NCBI GenBank assembly: GCA_024500155.1 | Contig: CM044857.1 | Coordinates: 48,618,001 to 48,682,000, forward strand | From: Chenopodium formosanum | Taxonomy: Eukaryota > Streptophyta > Magnoliopsida > Caryophyllales > Amaranthaceae | Length of the DNA stretch: 64,000 nt | Direction: 5' to 3' | Shown here: positions 24,526 to 35,295 of the stretch, piece by piece | Numbering within the stretch: position 1 is the stretch's first letter | Layout: each line of letters opens with the position of its first letter | Position numbers and translations under genes: made by a program | The notes under the pieces: model-generated | What the model was told of the DNA's origin: nothing | Database searches by the model: none | Seen by the model: only the letters and a program-made list of their open reading frames with translations

Positions 24526-27493
24526 TGTAATACCCGAGATTTTAAAACTTGATTTATTATACTCTAATTTTATTTTATTAGCTTAATTAAAGTTTAATTT
24601 ATATTTTACCCAGTATGACTATTTTATTCTTAATCTTATTTTATGATTATATTATTTCAGAACCTAATTATACGAAGCAAAGTAATTATTTTAAAATGTA
24701 TTTCGGGTTAATAAGTCATATTTTTATGTTTTGTCAAATATTGAAAGATTTACATAAAATCTGTATTTCTTTCCGAGAAGGTGAAATTACCAAAATGCCC
24801 TTATGCATCGAACAAGGACAAAATCCACATCTTCCTTGTTCTTTCTTCACGGTTAAGCATTGGAAGTCAAAATTTGCTTCTTTCCCATTGGATATTCAAT
24901 TGTTTCACTTATCATCACAACAAAAGTCAGGTGATCAGCTTAATTTTCATACTTATCAAATTAATATAGTAATCTTGATCTTTACTCTTCCTTCTCTTAT
25001 AAGTTTCTTGTACCAAGTTATTAACACCCATAAGTTTGACTGCGGAAGAGACACCTGACAACACTATTGCCGCAATCACCGTGCCATTTCCCTGCTCCAG
25101 GCCGTTGTTGCCAACCTTATTCTTACCGTCGACCAAGCTCATACACCGCAGCCACGCACTCTTCTTCTTCTTCCATTCGTGTCATGTTTGGTGAAACCGA
25201 GAACACTATTTGAGACTACTCTGTACACATGAAACCAAAGTGAGCTTATTTTGTTTGCTCTTATTTTGATTATAAGTTTATCCTTTATTTGAGATACAAA
25301 CTCTTAACTTTCTTTGAAAACGATTATGTAGATATTTTGATGATAAGAAAATGATGTTAAAAATATAGTAGTAGCTTGCTATCTAATTTCTATGTTTGTT
25401 CTTATTTTACTCTTAAAAGTGTAGTGTTTGTTTATATTCTAATATTATTTTGCACAAGGAATTGATGATTATGTACTTCGTACATTCAACTTCCTAAAAA
25501 TGAGTTTTGATACTAGAGCAATTTGAGAGTTCTCTAAATTAAAGTTTTTATAGTAATATTTTCTACTAATATGAATAGTGGTAGTATTTATTTTTAAAGT
25601 AATGTTCATTTTACTCAAAATGAGATAATACTTGTTTTATTTCTAAAAATAAGCTTATACTTGTTCTATCAAAGGTTTTGAATTGAGAGGTTACTAATGA
25701 ATATTTATTATTACTGGGTATGATCGAATGAGTCATAGCAATGAGAAACTAATGATGGAGGTTATAGAGCTCGGATGATAATTATGAGGCTAAGTGAGAT
25801 GATTAAAGATGATCGAATGAGGTAATCATTATGTCTAGCAATTATGTCTAGCCCTGTGTGTGTAACCATTATGTTTTGCAATTGTGTTCAGTTCCGTATC
25901 TGTAACTATTATGTTTAGCTACTACATGTGTTTAGACCTGTATGTGTGACAATTATATCTAGTTATTATGATTGCATGTGCATAATTTTAATGACATGTT
26001 TTTGTATCATACGTATGCATGTATGGTATGTTTGGCATGTTATGATTTAAAAGCGTGGTATGTGCAAATGACATGACATGATCTTTTATATTCTGGTATA
26101 AATGACTTGCGAGATGGTCAACATGTTCATTGATGTATTTCAGTCTTATGATTTATATGAATGATTTTACATGTATACAATGTTTTCTCAATTTGTAGAA
26201 CTCTCGAAAGTATGTTAATAAACTACGAATAACTTAATAAAAGATACATAACTTAATAAATGAAAGTGAAAGACCTAGTCCGTCTGGCAGTATATGTTAT
26301 GTTTCGGTCATGCAATGCATGTACCCATGGGGCACCTGCCCAACTATGTCGAGCACCGGCTCTATGTTATGGGCACCGGCCCATCGCGGAAGACGTTCTG
26401 CCATGTCATACTATCCAGCGACTAGCATGTTCACCAAAAAGATTATGAATATCTGAATTTTGTTAAAGGACTTATGAGAACTCACAAGGATACTCTATTA
26501 ATGAGTTTTACGATATACTGATATGTACGATCGTTCATAAAGCTGTCTTACCATCCTACAAGGTGATAAGAATGCTATGAATAACAGGTATTTCTAGTTA
26601 TTTTACTAATCTATAAGATATGTGGACGTGATCTGTTATGTTATGCCCCTGTTAAATGTTTAACGCTAATGATTATTTTATTCAATTAAGTGTTACGAAT
26701 GAATGATTATGAATTGTGCCAATGTGCTATGAATTTATATGAGGTATAAAGTTGTTCAGAAATGATTTAATATGATACGAGGTTACATTTGTCGACAATG
26801 GAAAATGAACTGAACATAGAAAATAAGTGAGTTATAGGTGGAGGAAAGTATGTTAATGAAATGGGTAATTAATCCCACACGAATGAAAGTTATGTTATGT
26901 CCAAACCTGTGCTTACCTATGATCTTATGTAAAGGGAATGATCCTTGCCGACTCAACTTTTAAAAATAATGATATTATATTATTTCTGAACAACTATGAA
27001 TGCATAAGGAATAAGATATGTGCTCAAATGATTTTGAAAGAAAAACGGTTTTACGAGCTAGAGTAATGTTACTGAGTTTTCCACTCATTTTTGGATTTTT
27101 CCTGTGTTTTCTATGTTTTCTATTTTATGGATAATTACAGGGATAATGATGACGAAGCTAACATCAAAGGCAAAAGGATTAAAGGAGTTTACATAGTTGA
27201 GGGATTATGGAATCAAGGCTTATGTATTATGAATCATCGAGAGCTGAGACAGATCTGTTATTTTATTTTATTACTGTAAGGAAGACTGGAGTTGTATAAT
27301 TTATTGAATTTTCTTATTAAGGAGTATGTTTATTTGTGGGCCATAACCCACAGGTGATTATGAGATTATCTATATGATTGATTCCGCTGTGTATGATGAG
27401 TAAAGAATGGTTTAGTTATGACTAATTAATTTCTGCTGCGAATGACGGATTAAGTACGGTCCGGTAACGCCAATTAAAAGTCGGGGCGTTACA
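24526..27493. mobile_element. nested solo LTR, 2,968 bp, probably Ty3/gypsy (Tekay/Del-like)
   Basis: The insertion starts TGTAATACCCGAG and ends GGGGCGTTACA (TG...CA), and is flanked by ACTAC on both sides (24521-24525, 27494-27498). It interrupts the copia pol between the integrase C-terminal linker and the RT. No PBS, coding domains or second copy of its ends were found within it, so it looks like one long LTR left by unequal recombination. LTRs near 3 kb with TGTAACGCCCC-type ends are common in chromovirus Tekay/Del elements; that assignment is from memory. Its orientation is not determined. Short open frames within it are not taken as genes. Confidence 0.85.
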
Positions 27494-27498
27494 ACTAC

Positions 27499-29519
27499 TA
27501 TTTCGGATCGTATGTGTCACAAAGTCACGGAACTTTACGGAAGGAATTTTTGTTCTCTTGCCTTTACCCAAGGCCTTGTCATCGTTTTGTTGAACACCCA
27601 TTGCTGCCTCTGTATTGTGCTCTCGCTGCCCAGCTTGCTGCTGTGTCTGGGGGCTGGAAGGTGACGTAACCTGCTGCCCATGCTGAACAGCAGACGTAGG
27701 GGAGTCAGCAGGCTGGTCTGCGTACCTGGCAGACTCTCCCGCAACCTGGTTGTGGGGTGTGTCTTCATGCCGCAGCCCGCAGGCTGGCTGCGTTGTGGCC
27801 TGCTGCCCCTTCACCCATATCATCAAATCCCACGCCCCTCACATCCCTCTCATCATTCTCCAAAGAACACTCATCATCACTCACTCCATCATCAACACAA
27901 GGCATAGAACATGTCACGGATTTCTCAGTCACAGTAGATGTAATAAATGGAAATTCATCCTCATGAAAAATCACATCCCTCGAAACAAATATTTCCCGGG
28001 TCTCCAAGTCATACACCTTCCACCCCTTTTTCCCGAAAGGATATCCGATGAACACACATTTTCTACTACGACTTGCAAACTTGTCACTCTTACTTCTTTG
28101 ATTGTGAGTATAGCATAAACACCCAAACACCCGAATATACTCATATGAGGGTTGTTTGTCAAATAAAATGTCACAAGGGGTTTTATAATCAAGTAAACGA
28201 GATGGGGTTCGATTAATCAAATGACAAGCGGTTTGGACACACTCCCCCCAAAATTTGAGAGGTAAATTGGCTTGAAATCTCAAAGCTCTAGCAACATTTA
28301 AGATGTGTTGATGCTTTCGCTCAACACGACCATTTTGTTGAGGTGTTCCGACACATGAGGTCTCAAAGTATATGCCATTTTCAAAAAAATAATTCTTCAA
28401 AGAATTAAACTCCGTACCATTGTCACTACGAACCACTTTGATATCTTGATTAAATTGACGTGTCACAATAGCATTAAAATTAAGAAACATATATTCAACT
28501 TCCGTTTTATTTCTTAATAAATAAGTCCACACCCCTCGAGAATAATCATCTACTATAGTTAAGAAATAATGAGCACCACAACTCGAAGGTGTCTTGTAAG
28601 GCCCCCATAAATCTATGTGAACAAGTTCAAAAATTCGACTAGCTTTATTTTGACTCAAAGGGAAACTACTCCGATGTTGTTTTGCTCGAGGACATACATC
28701 ACATGATTTAAATTTATTGCTACTACGACTCACAAAAGGAAGTTGTTGAAGAACCTTTCCCGAAGGATGCCCCATACGTTGATGCCACAACTCTGTTGAT
28801 TGATCCCCATCTATCTTCAAAGCCTTCACCATAGGAACACCCCGAAAATAGTATAGTCCATCTACTCGTTCACCCGCTCCAATCACCTTCCTCGTCGCTA
28901 GGTCCTGTATAACACAAAGTTTATTAGTAAATTGCATGACGCAATTTGATTCATCACATAATTGAGTTGTCGAAATTAAGTTGCAATTCAATTGAGGGAC
29001 ATAAAGAACATTGTTAATAGTCAATCCCCCTTGCAATAGGACCGATCCAATTTTGGAAGCATTGGCATAATTCCCATCCGGCAATCCCACCGGATAATGG
29101 CTCACATTCGTCACATTTCTCAAAAGAGAAAGATCACAAGTCACATGGTTTGAGGCACCCGTGTCAATAATCCAACCCAAATCGTGCTTACTGGGAAGCT
29201 TGGACTGAATAGAGTTTAAATAATCAAGTAGTTGCTTTATTTGAGCCGACGTGACCCCTACAAGGGCAGCCCCATCTGCGGTGGTGACAGCAGCCCCTTG
29301 TAGAGGCCGAGAAGCAGGCTGTCCGCCTATGTTGTTAGCTCGAGCGGGAGAAGCAACGCCCCCCTTACCCATGCCTCGACCCTTTTCACGTCCACCCCAC
29401 TCGGGATATCCTGGACGCTGAAAACAAGTGGCCATATCATGGCCCTGACGATGGCAGTGAGTACAAAACAAATCCGTAGCCATCACGCAACTTCTCATGA
29501 TAAACACACAATTCTTCAC
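27499..29519 (-). pseudogene. copia zinc knuckle, protease and integrase segment
   Basis: A 584-codon open frame (29519 down to 27765) holds a CCHC knuckle CTHCHRQGHDMATC (about residues 20-33), the protease motif DTGASNH (about 119), the GAG-pre-integrase HQRMGHPSG, and an integrase core with the D-D-E residues in HIDLWGP, RSDNGTEF and NGRVERKH. The chromodomain-free C-terminal linker continues in another frame (27826-27499), showing a frameshift near 27.8 kb, and is then cut by the nested LTR. The capsid domain that should precede the knuckle is absent. Confidence 0.9.
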
Positions 29520-29858
29520 ACAAGAAATTTAGTAAAAATAGAGTTGATGAACCCTCACAAACTCACAAAAAAACGTGGAACTGATCAAATTCCCACAAAT
29601 TGAGTTTGTATTCCCACAAATTCAATCACAACTCCCACTAATTATAAGTGAGAACTCTCACAATTATAAAAAAATTGGCACCCAAATATGATCCCACAAA
29701 CTGAAGAATGCCGCAAATAATATGCACAATGATCCGAAACACTGTTCCGATCCAATTAAAAAAAAATTAATTTATGTGAACTCTCACACTCTCACGATGA
29801 CACGAAATTATGTAAATTACGTGTAATCAAATCGTCAGAAAAAAAAAATTGGATCAAA
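29520..29858 (-). other. copia leader with residual gag region
   Basis: Between the primer binding site and the zinc-knuckle frame are about 340 bp made of repeated CCCACAAA/CTCACAAA and ACTCTCAC strings (+ strand). No capsid coding sequence can be recognised, so the missing gag was lost by deletion rather than by point decay. Confidence 0.6.
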
Positions 29859-29875
29859 CCTAAGCTCTTGATACC
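29859..29875 (-). promoter_or_regulatory. copia primer binding site
   Basis: In element sense GGTATCAAGAGCTTAGG starts one base after the 5' LTR. It resembles the TGGTATCAGAGC sites complementary to initiator tRNA-Met used by many plant copia elements, with one inserted A. Confidence 0.75.
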
Positions 29876-29876
29876 T

Positions 29877-30057
29877 TGATAAAATATAAAGAATAATTCT
29901 CTGTAATTCTCATTCATCACAATAGCCACATACAATATGTATATATTAGGTATACTTGAAGGGCAAGACCAAATAACCTAAAATAGCTCACAATATACTC
30001 TAGGATATATTTTCACAATATTTACAATTATCTTGTTTTCTAAAATATATCCCAATA
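29877..30057 (-). repeat. copia 5' LTR
   Basis: 181 bp, with two substitutions relative to the 3' LTR. It lies at the right-hand end because the element runs leftward. GTAAC follows immediately at 30058-30062. Confidence 0.95.
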
Positions 30058-30062
30058 GTAAC

Positions 30063-30998
30063 TAAGTTTTAGCGCGTAAAAAGACTAAAAACAGTTGTAG
30101 CAAATATTAGGAGCTGATAAGTGTTTACGGGTGAAAGATGAAGCAATGCCTCCTACATGTTTCCTTATAACGCAACCACAATTCCAATCCACAAGTTTAC
30201 TATGACTAGCTTACTCTTTACCTACCTTAATTTTTCTCATTAACCTTGGTTATAACATGGTGAGTGTGGCCCAAATTTTCTAGGCCTATTATTTTAATTT
30301 GGTGGAGTATTGTGGATATTCAAGTCAAAAAGCTTCTAAATGATCAAGTAAGGTCATTCCTTACTCATGATTTCTCTAGAATAATAACCTACTTAAATGT
30401 TCTAGAGCACAATTGACATTGGATGAAATTAGAATATAGTATGGTTTGTAAATTTTTCAAGAACATCATGGATACAAAAATGGTGGAGGAATTTCATTCA
30501 GGACATTTCTTTCAAGCTTCATCTAAAATAACTATAAATATGAATTATAGACATTTAAAAAACATACACACATAAGAAACCATACCATATTCACTAACCT
30601 TCCTACATACTACACCTGCTTATACTATTTACATTTTCTACGAAACCACTATTGTAATATTCCTTGGTGAGTTTCTATTTTGAGAGTTTGCTTGTACTAA
30701 TCACCCTTTTAAAGATTCTTGTACTCTCTTATTTTTCATATAGTGGATTATTTTTTGTACTTGTCGTCGTGGATTTTGATAATTTTTTCACATTAAATAT
30801 TATGTGTCCATATCTTTACTACTTATCTTGCATTCATCTATTTCCTAATAATTTGCTTCCTGTGCACTCAGTAATCTTAATATAACATACATTAATCTAC
30901 TATTATAATTGTGTTGCTTGTATTGTATTACCTAGCTTTTATTAACATTCAATAAAATGCATGCCTTATTTATTTCAAAAAAATAATAATAATAATAA
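30063..30998. other. spacer between copia element and Helitron
   Basis: AT-rich, with no supported gene. Its last 18 bp are an (AAT)n microsatellite, the target in which the Helitron sits. Confidence 0.5.
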
Positions 30999-32499
30999 TC
31001 TAATATATATAAATAAAATAGGCATTTTTGGAGAGCATTCGGCGCGCCACATAAGAAAAAGTATTATTTTGACCAATGAAATTTTAGATTAATACTTTGT
31101 TTTAAAATTAAAAAATTCACTTGCCACCTAGGTAAAACTGACGAATGAGATTAAAGAATTTTCCCATGAAATTATTTTAAAAAAAAACTAAAATTATCTT
31201 TTTACGAAGAGCGATTTATAAGGATTTAATTTATTTAAAAAATTAAAAATTATCTTTTTTTTTTTAAAAAAAAAAATCATCTATAGATATAGAATTTATA
31301 TAACTAAGATAATCTTGACAGTAGTGTTTATGATAAGAAATAAAAAAATCTTCCTTAATAATAATTAAATTAATATTTTTTTATTTCGACCACTATAAAT
31401 TAACACATCCTACAACACCAATAAAATTTCATATCAATACAAAACCAAATCAAAGAGAGTTTTGTGTCAGTTTTAGGTCATCTATGGCTGCGTAATTCTT
31501 AGTTTAATTCTTATTTTTATTTTTGATTATTGCTTACATTGTGTTTATTTGGAATACTTAATGATTATATGTTTATGTTTTATTTACTGAATTTTGTTTT
31601 TACATGCAGATCTAATTTAATCAGAGAATTAAATTTGGGCAAAAATGATTGAAAAATTCAAGTACGAGGAAGTATTATATCTGTATAAATCGTTTACATT
31701 TGTTAATTTTTTTATATACCTTTTTAGTCTTTATTAATTAATTTTATGGTTAAAACAATTTTTTGTGATTTAGGTAGCTTAATCAAGTCATCAAATTAAC
31801 TTAATTTTTAGCGGCGATTGAGAACTAATAAAAAATTTCGATTCATAGCTTTGATGTTGTACAATTACAATTTTTAGATCAATTTCACAAAAAAAAATCA
31901 CTCATGATAAATATATTGATTTATTTTATAAGACTATAAATTTAATTTTATATAAATTTTATTTTATTAACATATGTTTTATTTATCCAATTTTATTAGA
32001 TGGAAAAGATATGAGTGAATGAAGAAATAGAAATAAATTGTATACATATTTTTATTACTTTTTAATATTTCTATTTTATAAACCAACCAATAATGATTTA
32101 GGATTAAAATATGTAAACAAAAAAAATGTCTTTTCACATTAAAAATTTTATCCTAATATGTAACTAATAAATTATCATATTTACATTTTTTTTTTTAAGA
32201 CATCATATTTACATTTTTTTTTAAGATATCATATTTACAATTTATTCATATTTTTAAATTCAATTGACATATAACTTACAAACACAAATAAAATACAAAA
32301 CAACAATAAATGAAGTCGCATTATAAATTACATATACAAAAAAAATTATACTTTTGTAATAGGCAATAACACTTTAATTAAATTATTTTGTGTTTTTTTT
32401 TTGTATGAAATTATTATATAGTAAAACAATCAAATACAAAAATATCTTTTCTTGAGATTTATATATGAAAAACCGTGCATCGCACGGGCTTTCATCTAG
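30999..32499 (+). mobile_element. non-autonomous Helitron, 1,501 bp
   Basis: The 5' end is TCTAATATATAT with A just before it. The 3' end is ...CATCTAG with T just after it, the A/T target rule of Helitrons. Twelve bases before the 3' end lies the hairpin CCGTGC-ATC-GCACGG (32473-32487), the termination signal. Near the 5' end GAGCATTCGGCGCGCCAC is also typical of plant Helitrons. There is no target duplication, as expected, and (AAT)n continues on both sides. No Rep/helicase frame is present, so it depends on another element. Confidence 0.87.
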
Positions 32500-32572
32500 T
32501 AATAATAATAATAATAAGAAATACTGACATCACAATACTTACCTACCTTTGTTTTAAATATAATAATAATAA

Positions 32573-33444
32573 GGGGGTTGTTAAATATCGCCCTCGAATA
32601 TCTAACTAACGCCCGCAAAATAAAATAAAATTACGTATTTATCCTTATAATAACGATTATAAAAATAATTAATTTTACATCAATTTCACACTTTTACTGT
32701 ACACAAAACTTTTTACCGTTCTCTCCAGTGGTCAACGACCACTGACGCTCATCGAACAACCACCCCAACCACCGTGAGTTTCAAAATCAAACAAAATTTT
32801 TAAATTTTGCAAAATCAAATTCGTTAGATCTAACGACGAAATACCAGAAACACAACCTTAGACGCTCGCCAAAGGCTCGTCAAGCCGTACGGAATCGGTA
32901 CATCGCGATAATTTTTTTAAAAAATTCGAAACCCAAGAAACGCCTAGAATTTTCGAATACCCTAGGCTGAAACGCCTAGTTTTTTCGAAACATCCTAGGC
33001 TATTTGAAAAAACTAGGCGTTTCAGCCTAGGGTATTCTAAAAAACTAAGTGTTTCACCTCAAATGCCCAGATTTTTCATACAACCACACGGTTGTTCGCA
33101 TGAACTAGGCGTTTGAGCCTAGGACGTGCGAAAAATCTAGGCGTTTGCCGCGAATTCAGAAAATAAAAAAAAAACATTTTCTCCGCAAGCGACCGCTTGT
33201 CCTTAATTACTCGTCATTATTGCGGCTTTGTAGATCATGAAACCGGAGGTAAGGAGTTGGTGGTTAAAAGAGGAGGAGGAGGAGGAGGTGGTGGTGGTGG
33301 TGATAGTGGTGGTTAGTATGAAGAGGTGGTAGTGGTGGGTAGTATGAAGAGGGGGTAATTTTTTTTAAGAAAGGGTAAATTTGTAATTTTAGTTTATTTT
33401 GCGGGCGTTAGTTAGTTATATGAGGGCGACGTTTAGCTTTCCAC
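32573..33444. mobile_element. TIR DNA transposon, about 872 bp, non-autonomous
   Basis: Inverted ends of about 72 bp: the left starts GGGGGTTGTTAAATATCGCC and the right, read inverted, GTGGAAAGCTAAACGTCGCC; both continue into ACTAACGCCCGCAAAATAAA. The outermost 15 bp are more diverged than the inner TIR. Both flanks are AAT-rich, so the target duplication cannot be measured (7-9 bases are compatible). Long TIRs suggest a Mutator-like element. The interior holds a perfect hairpin, repeated CTAGGCGTTT strings and a purine-rich GGAGGA/GGTGGT block. No transposase was found. Confidence 0.75.
32955..33037. repeat. perfect 32-bp inverted repeat with 19-base loop
   Basis: The left arm 32955-32986 starts GAATACCCTAGGCTGAAACG; the right arm 33006-33037 is its exact reverse complement, ending CAGCCTAGGGTATTC. 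The loop is 32987-33005. An RNA across it would fold into a stable pre-miRNA-sized stem. CTAGGCGTTT, part of the right arm, recurs at 33105 and 33137, and AAACGCCTAG, part of the left arm, at about 32938. Confidence 0.9.
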
Positions 33445-34472
33445 ATAATAAAAATCTTTGTATTTAAATATGTTGAGAAAATTCTTTGAGAAAATATTTT
33501 CGACTATGCAATATAAACAACATGGCTAACCTAATCAGAGAATATTTACATTTTTAGAATGAAACTTTGTCCGACGGTTTATACAAGCTCTCCTATAACA
33601 CCGGCTCGTATCTGTCTATGGTAAAGGTTGACATTTTCCACTACACATAATATGTAGGTGTCGCTAATTGTATGAACAAAAAGGTAGAAATTAAATCAAC
33701 AAAATAAAAAATTTGATGCCAAAATTTTACAATAATAAAAATATTTGTAGTAAATCATCTAGAAGAAAGAGTATCTCCATAGTAAATTTGCATCAACCTA
33801 ACAAACAAAATCACAAAATATACGTAGCATTCATAGATTTATGATATGTATGATTCTTATATTTGACTTCAAACATTTGATTTGGTCCAACACTTTTGTT
33901 AGATTGGAACTTGTAACAGAATATAACAACGTAACCACTAATCAAACATTGTAAGTTTAAGAGTATTAATTACATCCGAAACAAAATGTAGACTTACAAA
34001 TCCACAATTTTCCTCATAACTGATTCATATCTACAATTTTGTTATACCGAACTTTATAGACTTAAATTAAAAGGACAGCTATAATCTACCCTTAAATAGT
34101 CATCACACAACACCAATGCAAATTCACAAGACGTTTCATAAATAACGTGTCTTTTACTCCATATCCAGCCTCAAATCACATAAAAGTCACGATCTTACAA
34201 AGTTGACTAAAATGTCGTAAACGTTTGCGACATTCTTAAAAAGAAGAAAGAAAGAGAGAGAAATACTTCCTAACTGCCAATCTGCCATAGTTTCGGAGTT
34301 TGGTGAAAACAGTCGTTGAATAACGTAAATAAAATTAAAAAGATAAAATAGCTTAACTAACCCATAAAATTTGCCGTTAATGCAAAATATAAAAATCAGT
34401 TACACCAAAAAAATTTGTAACCTCCCACACCAGCAGCAAGGCAGTTATAACATCCTCCTTCTCTCTCCTCAA
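33445..34472. other. spacer upstream of the MYB gene
   Basis: AT-rich, about 1 kb. No gene or recognised repeat was seen. The last 150 bp turn pyrimidine-rich (TCCTCCTTCTCTCTCCTC) and are likely promoter and leader of the MYB gene. Confidence 0.5.
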
Positions 34473-34478
34473 TATAAA
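34473..34478 (+). promoter_or_regulatory. candidate TATA box of the MYB gene
   Basis: CAATATAAACC lies 95 bp before the start codon and just after a CT-rich stretch. Position and sequence fit a plant TATA box; the transcription start is not shown. Confidence 0.45.
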
Positions 34479-34572
34479 CCTCTTTCTCATCCGTTTTTTC
34501 TTCTTCCATAAAAAAAATTAAATTAACAAAAACCTCCATAAAATTTGAGAGTTGCGGGAAAATCTTCAACCA

Positions 34573-35295
34573 ATGGGAACAAAGAACGACGCCCAAAACG
34601 GCGTCGTAAAGGATCGGGTGAAGGGATCATGGACCCCACAAGAGGATGCAACGTTGAAAAAGCTAGTGGATCAACACGGGCCGAGGAATTGGACTTTGAT
34701 AAGCGAAGGAATTCCAGGGAGGTCCGGTAAATCTTGTAGGCTAAGGTGGTGTAATCAACTAAGCCCAGATGTTCAACACCGGGCTTTCAGCCCAACAGAG
34801 GATGAGATTATTGTCCAGGCCCATAAGGTCCACGGTAATAGATGGGCCACCATCGCTAAGCTTCTTCCTGGTCGTACGGATAATGCGATTAAGAATCATT
34901 GGAATAGTACACTTAGGAGGAAACGGGACCCACAAGTGGGGGCCGAGTTGACCGAGTCGAAACGGCAGCGACTTGAGGTGGCGGTGTCGAGTGAGTCTGA
35001 ATCGGGGGTGGTTAAGAAGGAGGTGAGTTCTGGTGTGGTGTCGGAGCAGGAAGAGGATGGTGGGGTTGAGACGGTTTTGACGCTTTTGCCACCTGGGAAG
35101 GTTATGGATGTGCCACGTGGAGGAGAGAGAGAAGGGGAGGATCAGGTGAGGAAGGGTGATGATGAGGGTGAGATTAAGAAATTGATGAGATGTGCGGTGG
35201 GGAGAGATGACACGTGTTTAATTAATGTGATGCAGAATATGATTGCAGCGGAGGTTAAGAGTTATATTGATCGTCTTGTTCTTCAGCCTAAATAA
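34573..35295 (+). CDS. R2R3-MYB transcription factor, subgroup 22 (MYB44/70/73/77-like)
   Basis: A single-exon gene of 240 codons plus stop, as usual for subgroup 22, whose members act in ABA, auxin and stress responses. Repeat R2 (about residues 17-65) has the three Trp at regular spacing (GSWTPQED, RNWTLIS, RLRWCNQL). R3 (about 69-117) has Phe in place of the first Trp (RAFSPTED), then NRWATIAKLLPGRTDNAIKN and NHWNSTLRRK. NQLSPDVQHRAF between the repeats is the subgroup hallmark. The C-terminal half has LTLLPPG where relatives carry an LxLxL EAR repressor motif, and ends with MIAAEVKSYIDRL, matching the conserved tail helix. ATG 34573 is the first in frame. The coding sequence is GC-richer than the flanks. 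A one-to-one ortholog cannot be assigned. Confidence 0.93.
   Translation: MGTKNDAQNGVVKDRVKGSWTPQEDATLKKLVDQHGPRNWTLISEGIPGRSGKSCRLRWCNQLSPDVQHRAFSPTEDEIIVQAHKVHGNRWATIAKLLPGRTDNAIKNHWNSTLRRKRDPQVGAELTESKRQRLEVAVSSESESGVVKKEVSSGVVSEQEEDGGVETVLTLLPPGKVMDVPRGGEREGEDQVRKGDDEGEIKKLMRCAVGRDDTCLINVMQNMIAAEVKSYIDRLVLQPK

Larger units (their letters stand above)
22660..30057 (-). mobile_element. Ty1/copia LTR retrotransposon, gag-deleted, with nested solo LTR
   Basis: A complete insertion read from end to end. Both 181-bp LTRs are present (22660-22840 and 29877-30057) and the element is flanked by the 5-bp duplication GTAAC (22655-22659 and 30058-30062). It is transcribed leftward: 5' LTR on the right, then primer binding site, zinc knuckle, protease, integrase, reverse transcriptase, RNase H, polypurine tract and 3' LTR. 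Protease-integrase-RT order identifies copia. Only about 400 bp separate the 5' LTR from the zinc knuckle, so most of the capsid part of gag is missing. Pol has frameshifts and stops and is split by a 2,968-bp solo LTR. The LTRs differ at two positions. A short LTR and this PBS fit an Ale/Retrofit-like lineage, but lineage is tentative. Confidence 0.95.

Noticed and set aside
24615..25058. 147-codon frame inside the nested LTR
   Set aside because: It lies in LTR sequence, has a low-complexity hydrophobic composition and no recognisable domain.
34552..34572. Upstream extension of the MYB frame (MRENLQP)
   Set aside because: It would start at TTG. Plant nuclear genes start at ATG, and the first in-frame ATG is 34573.
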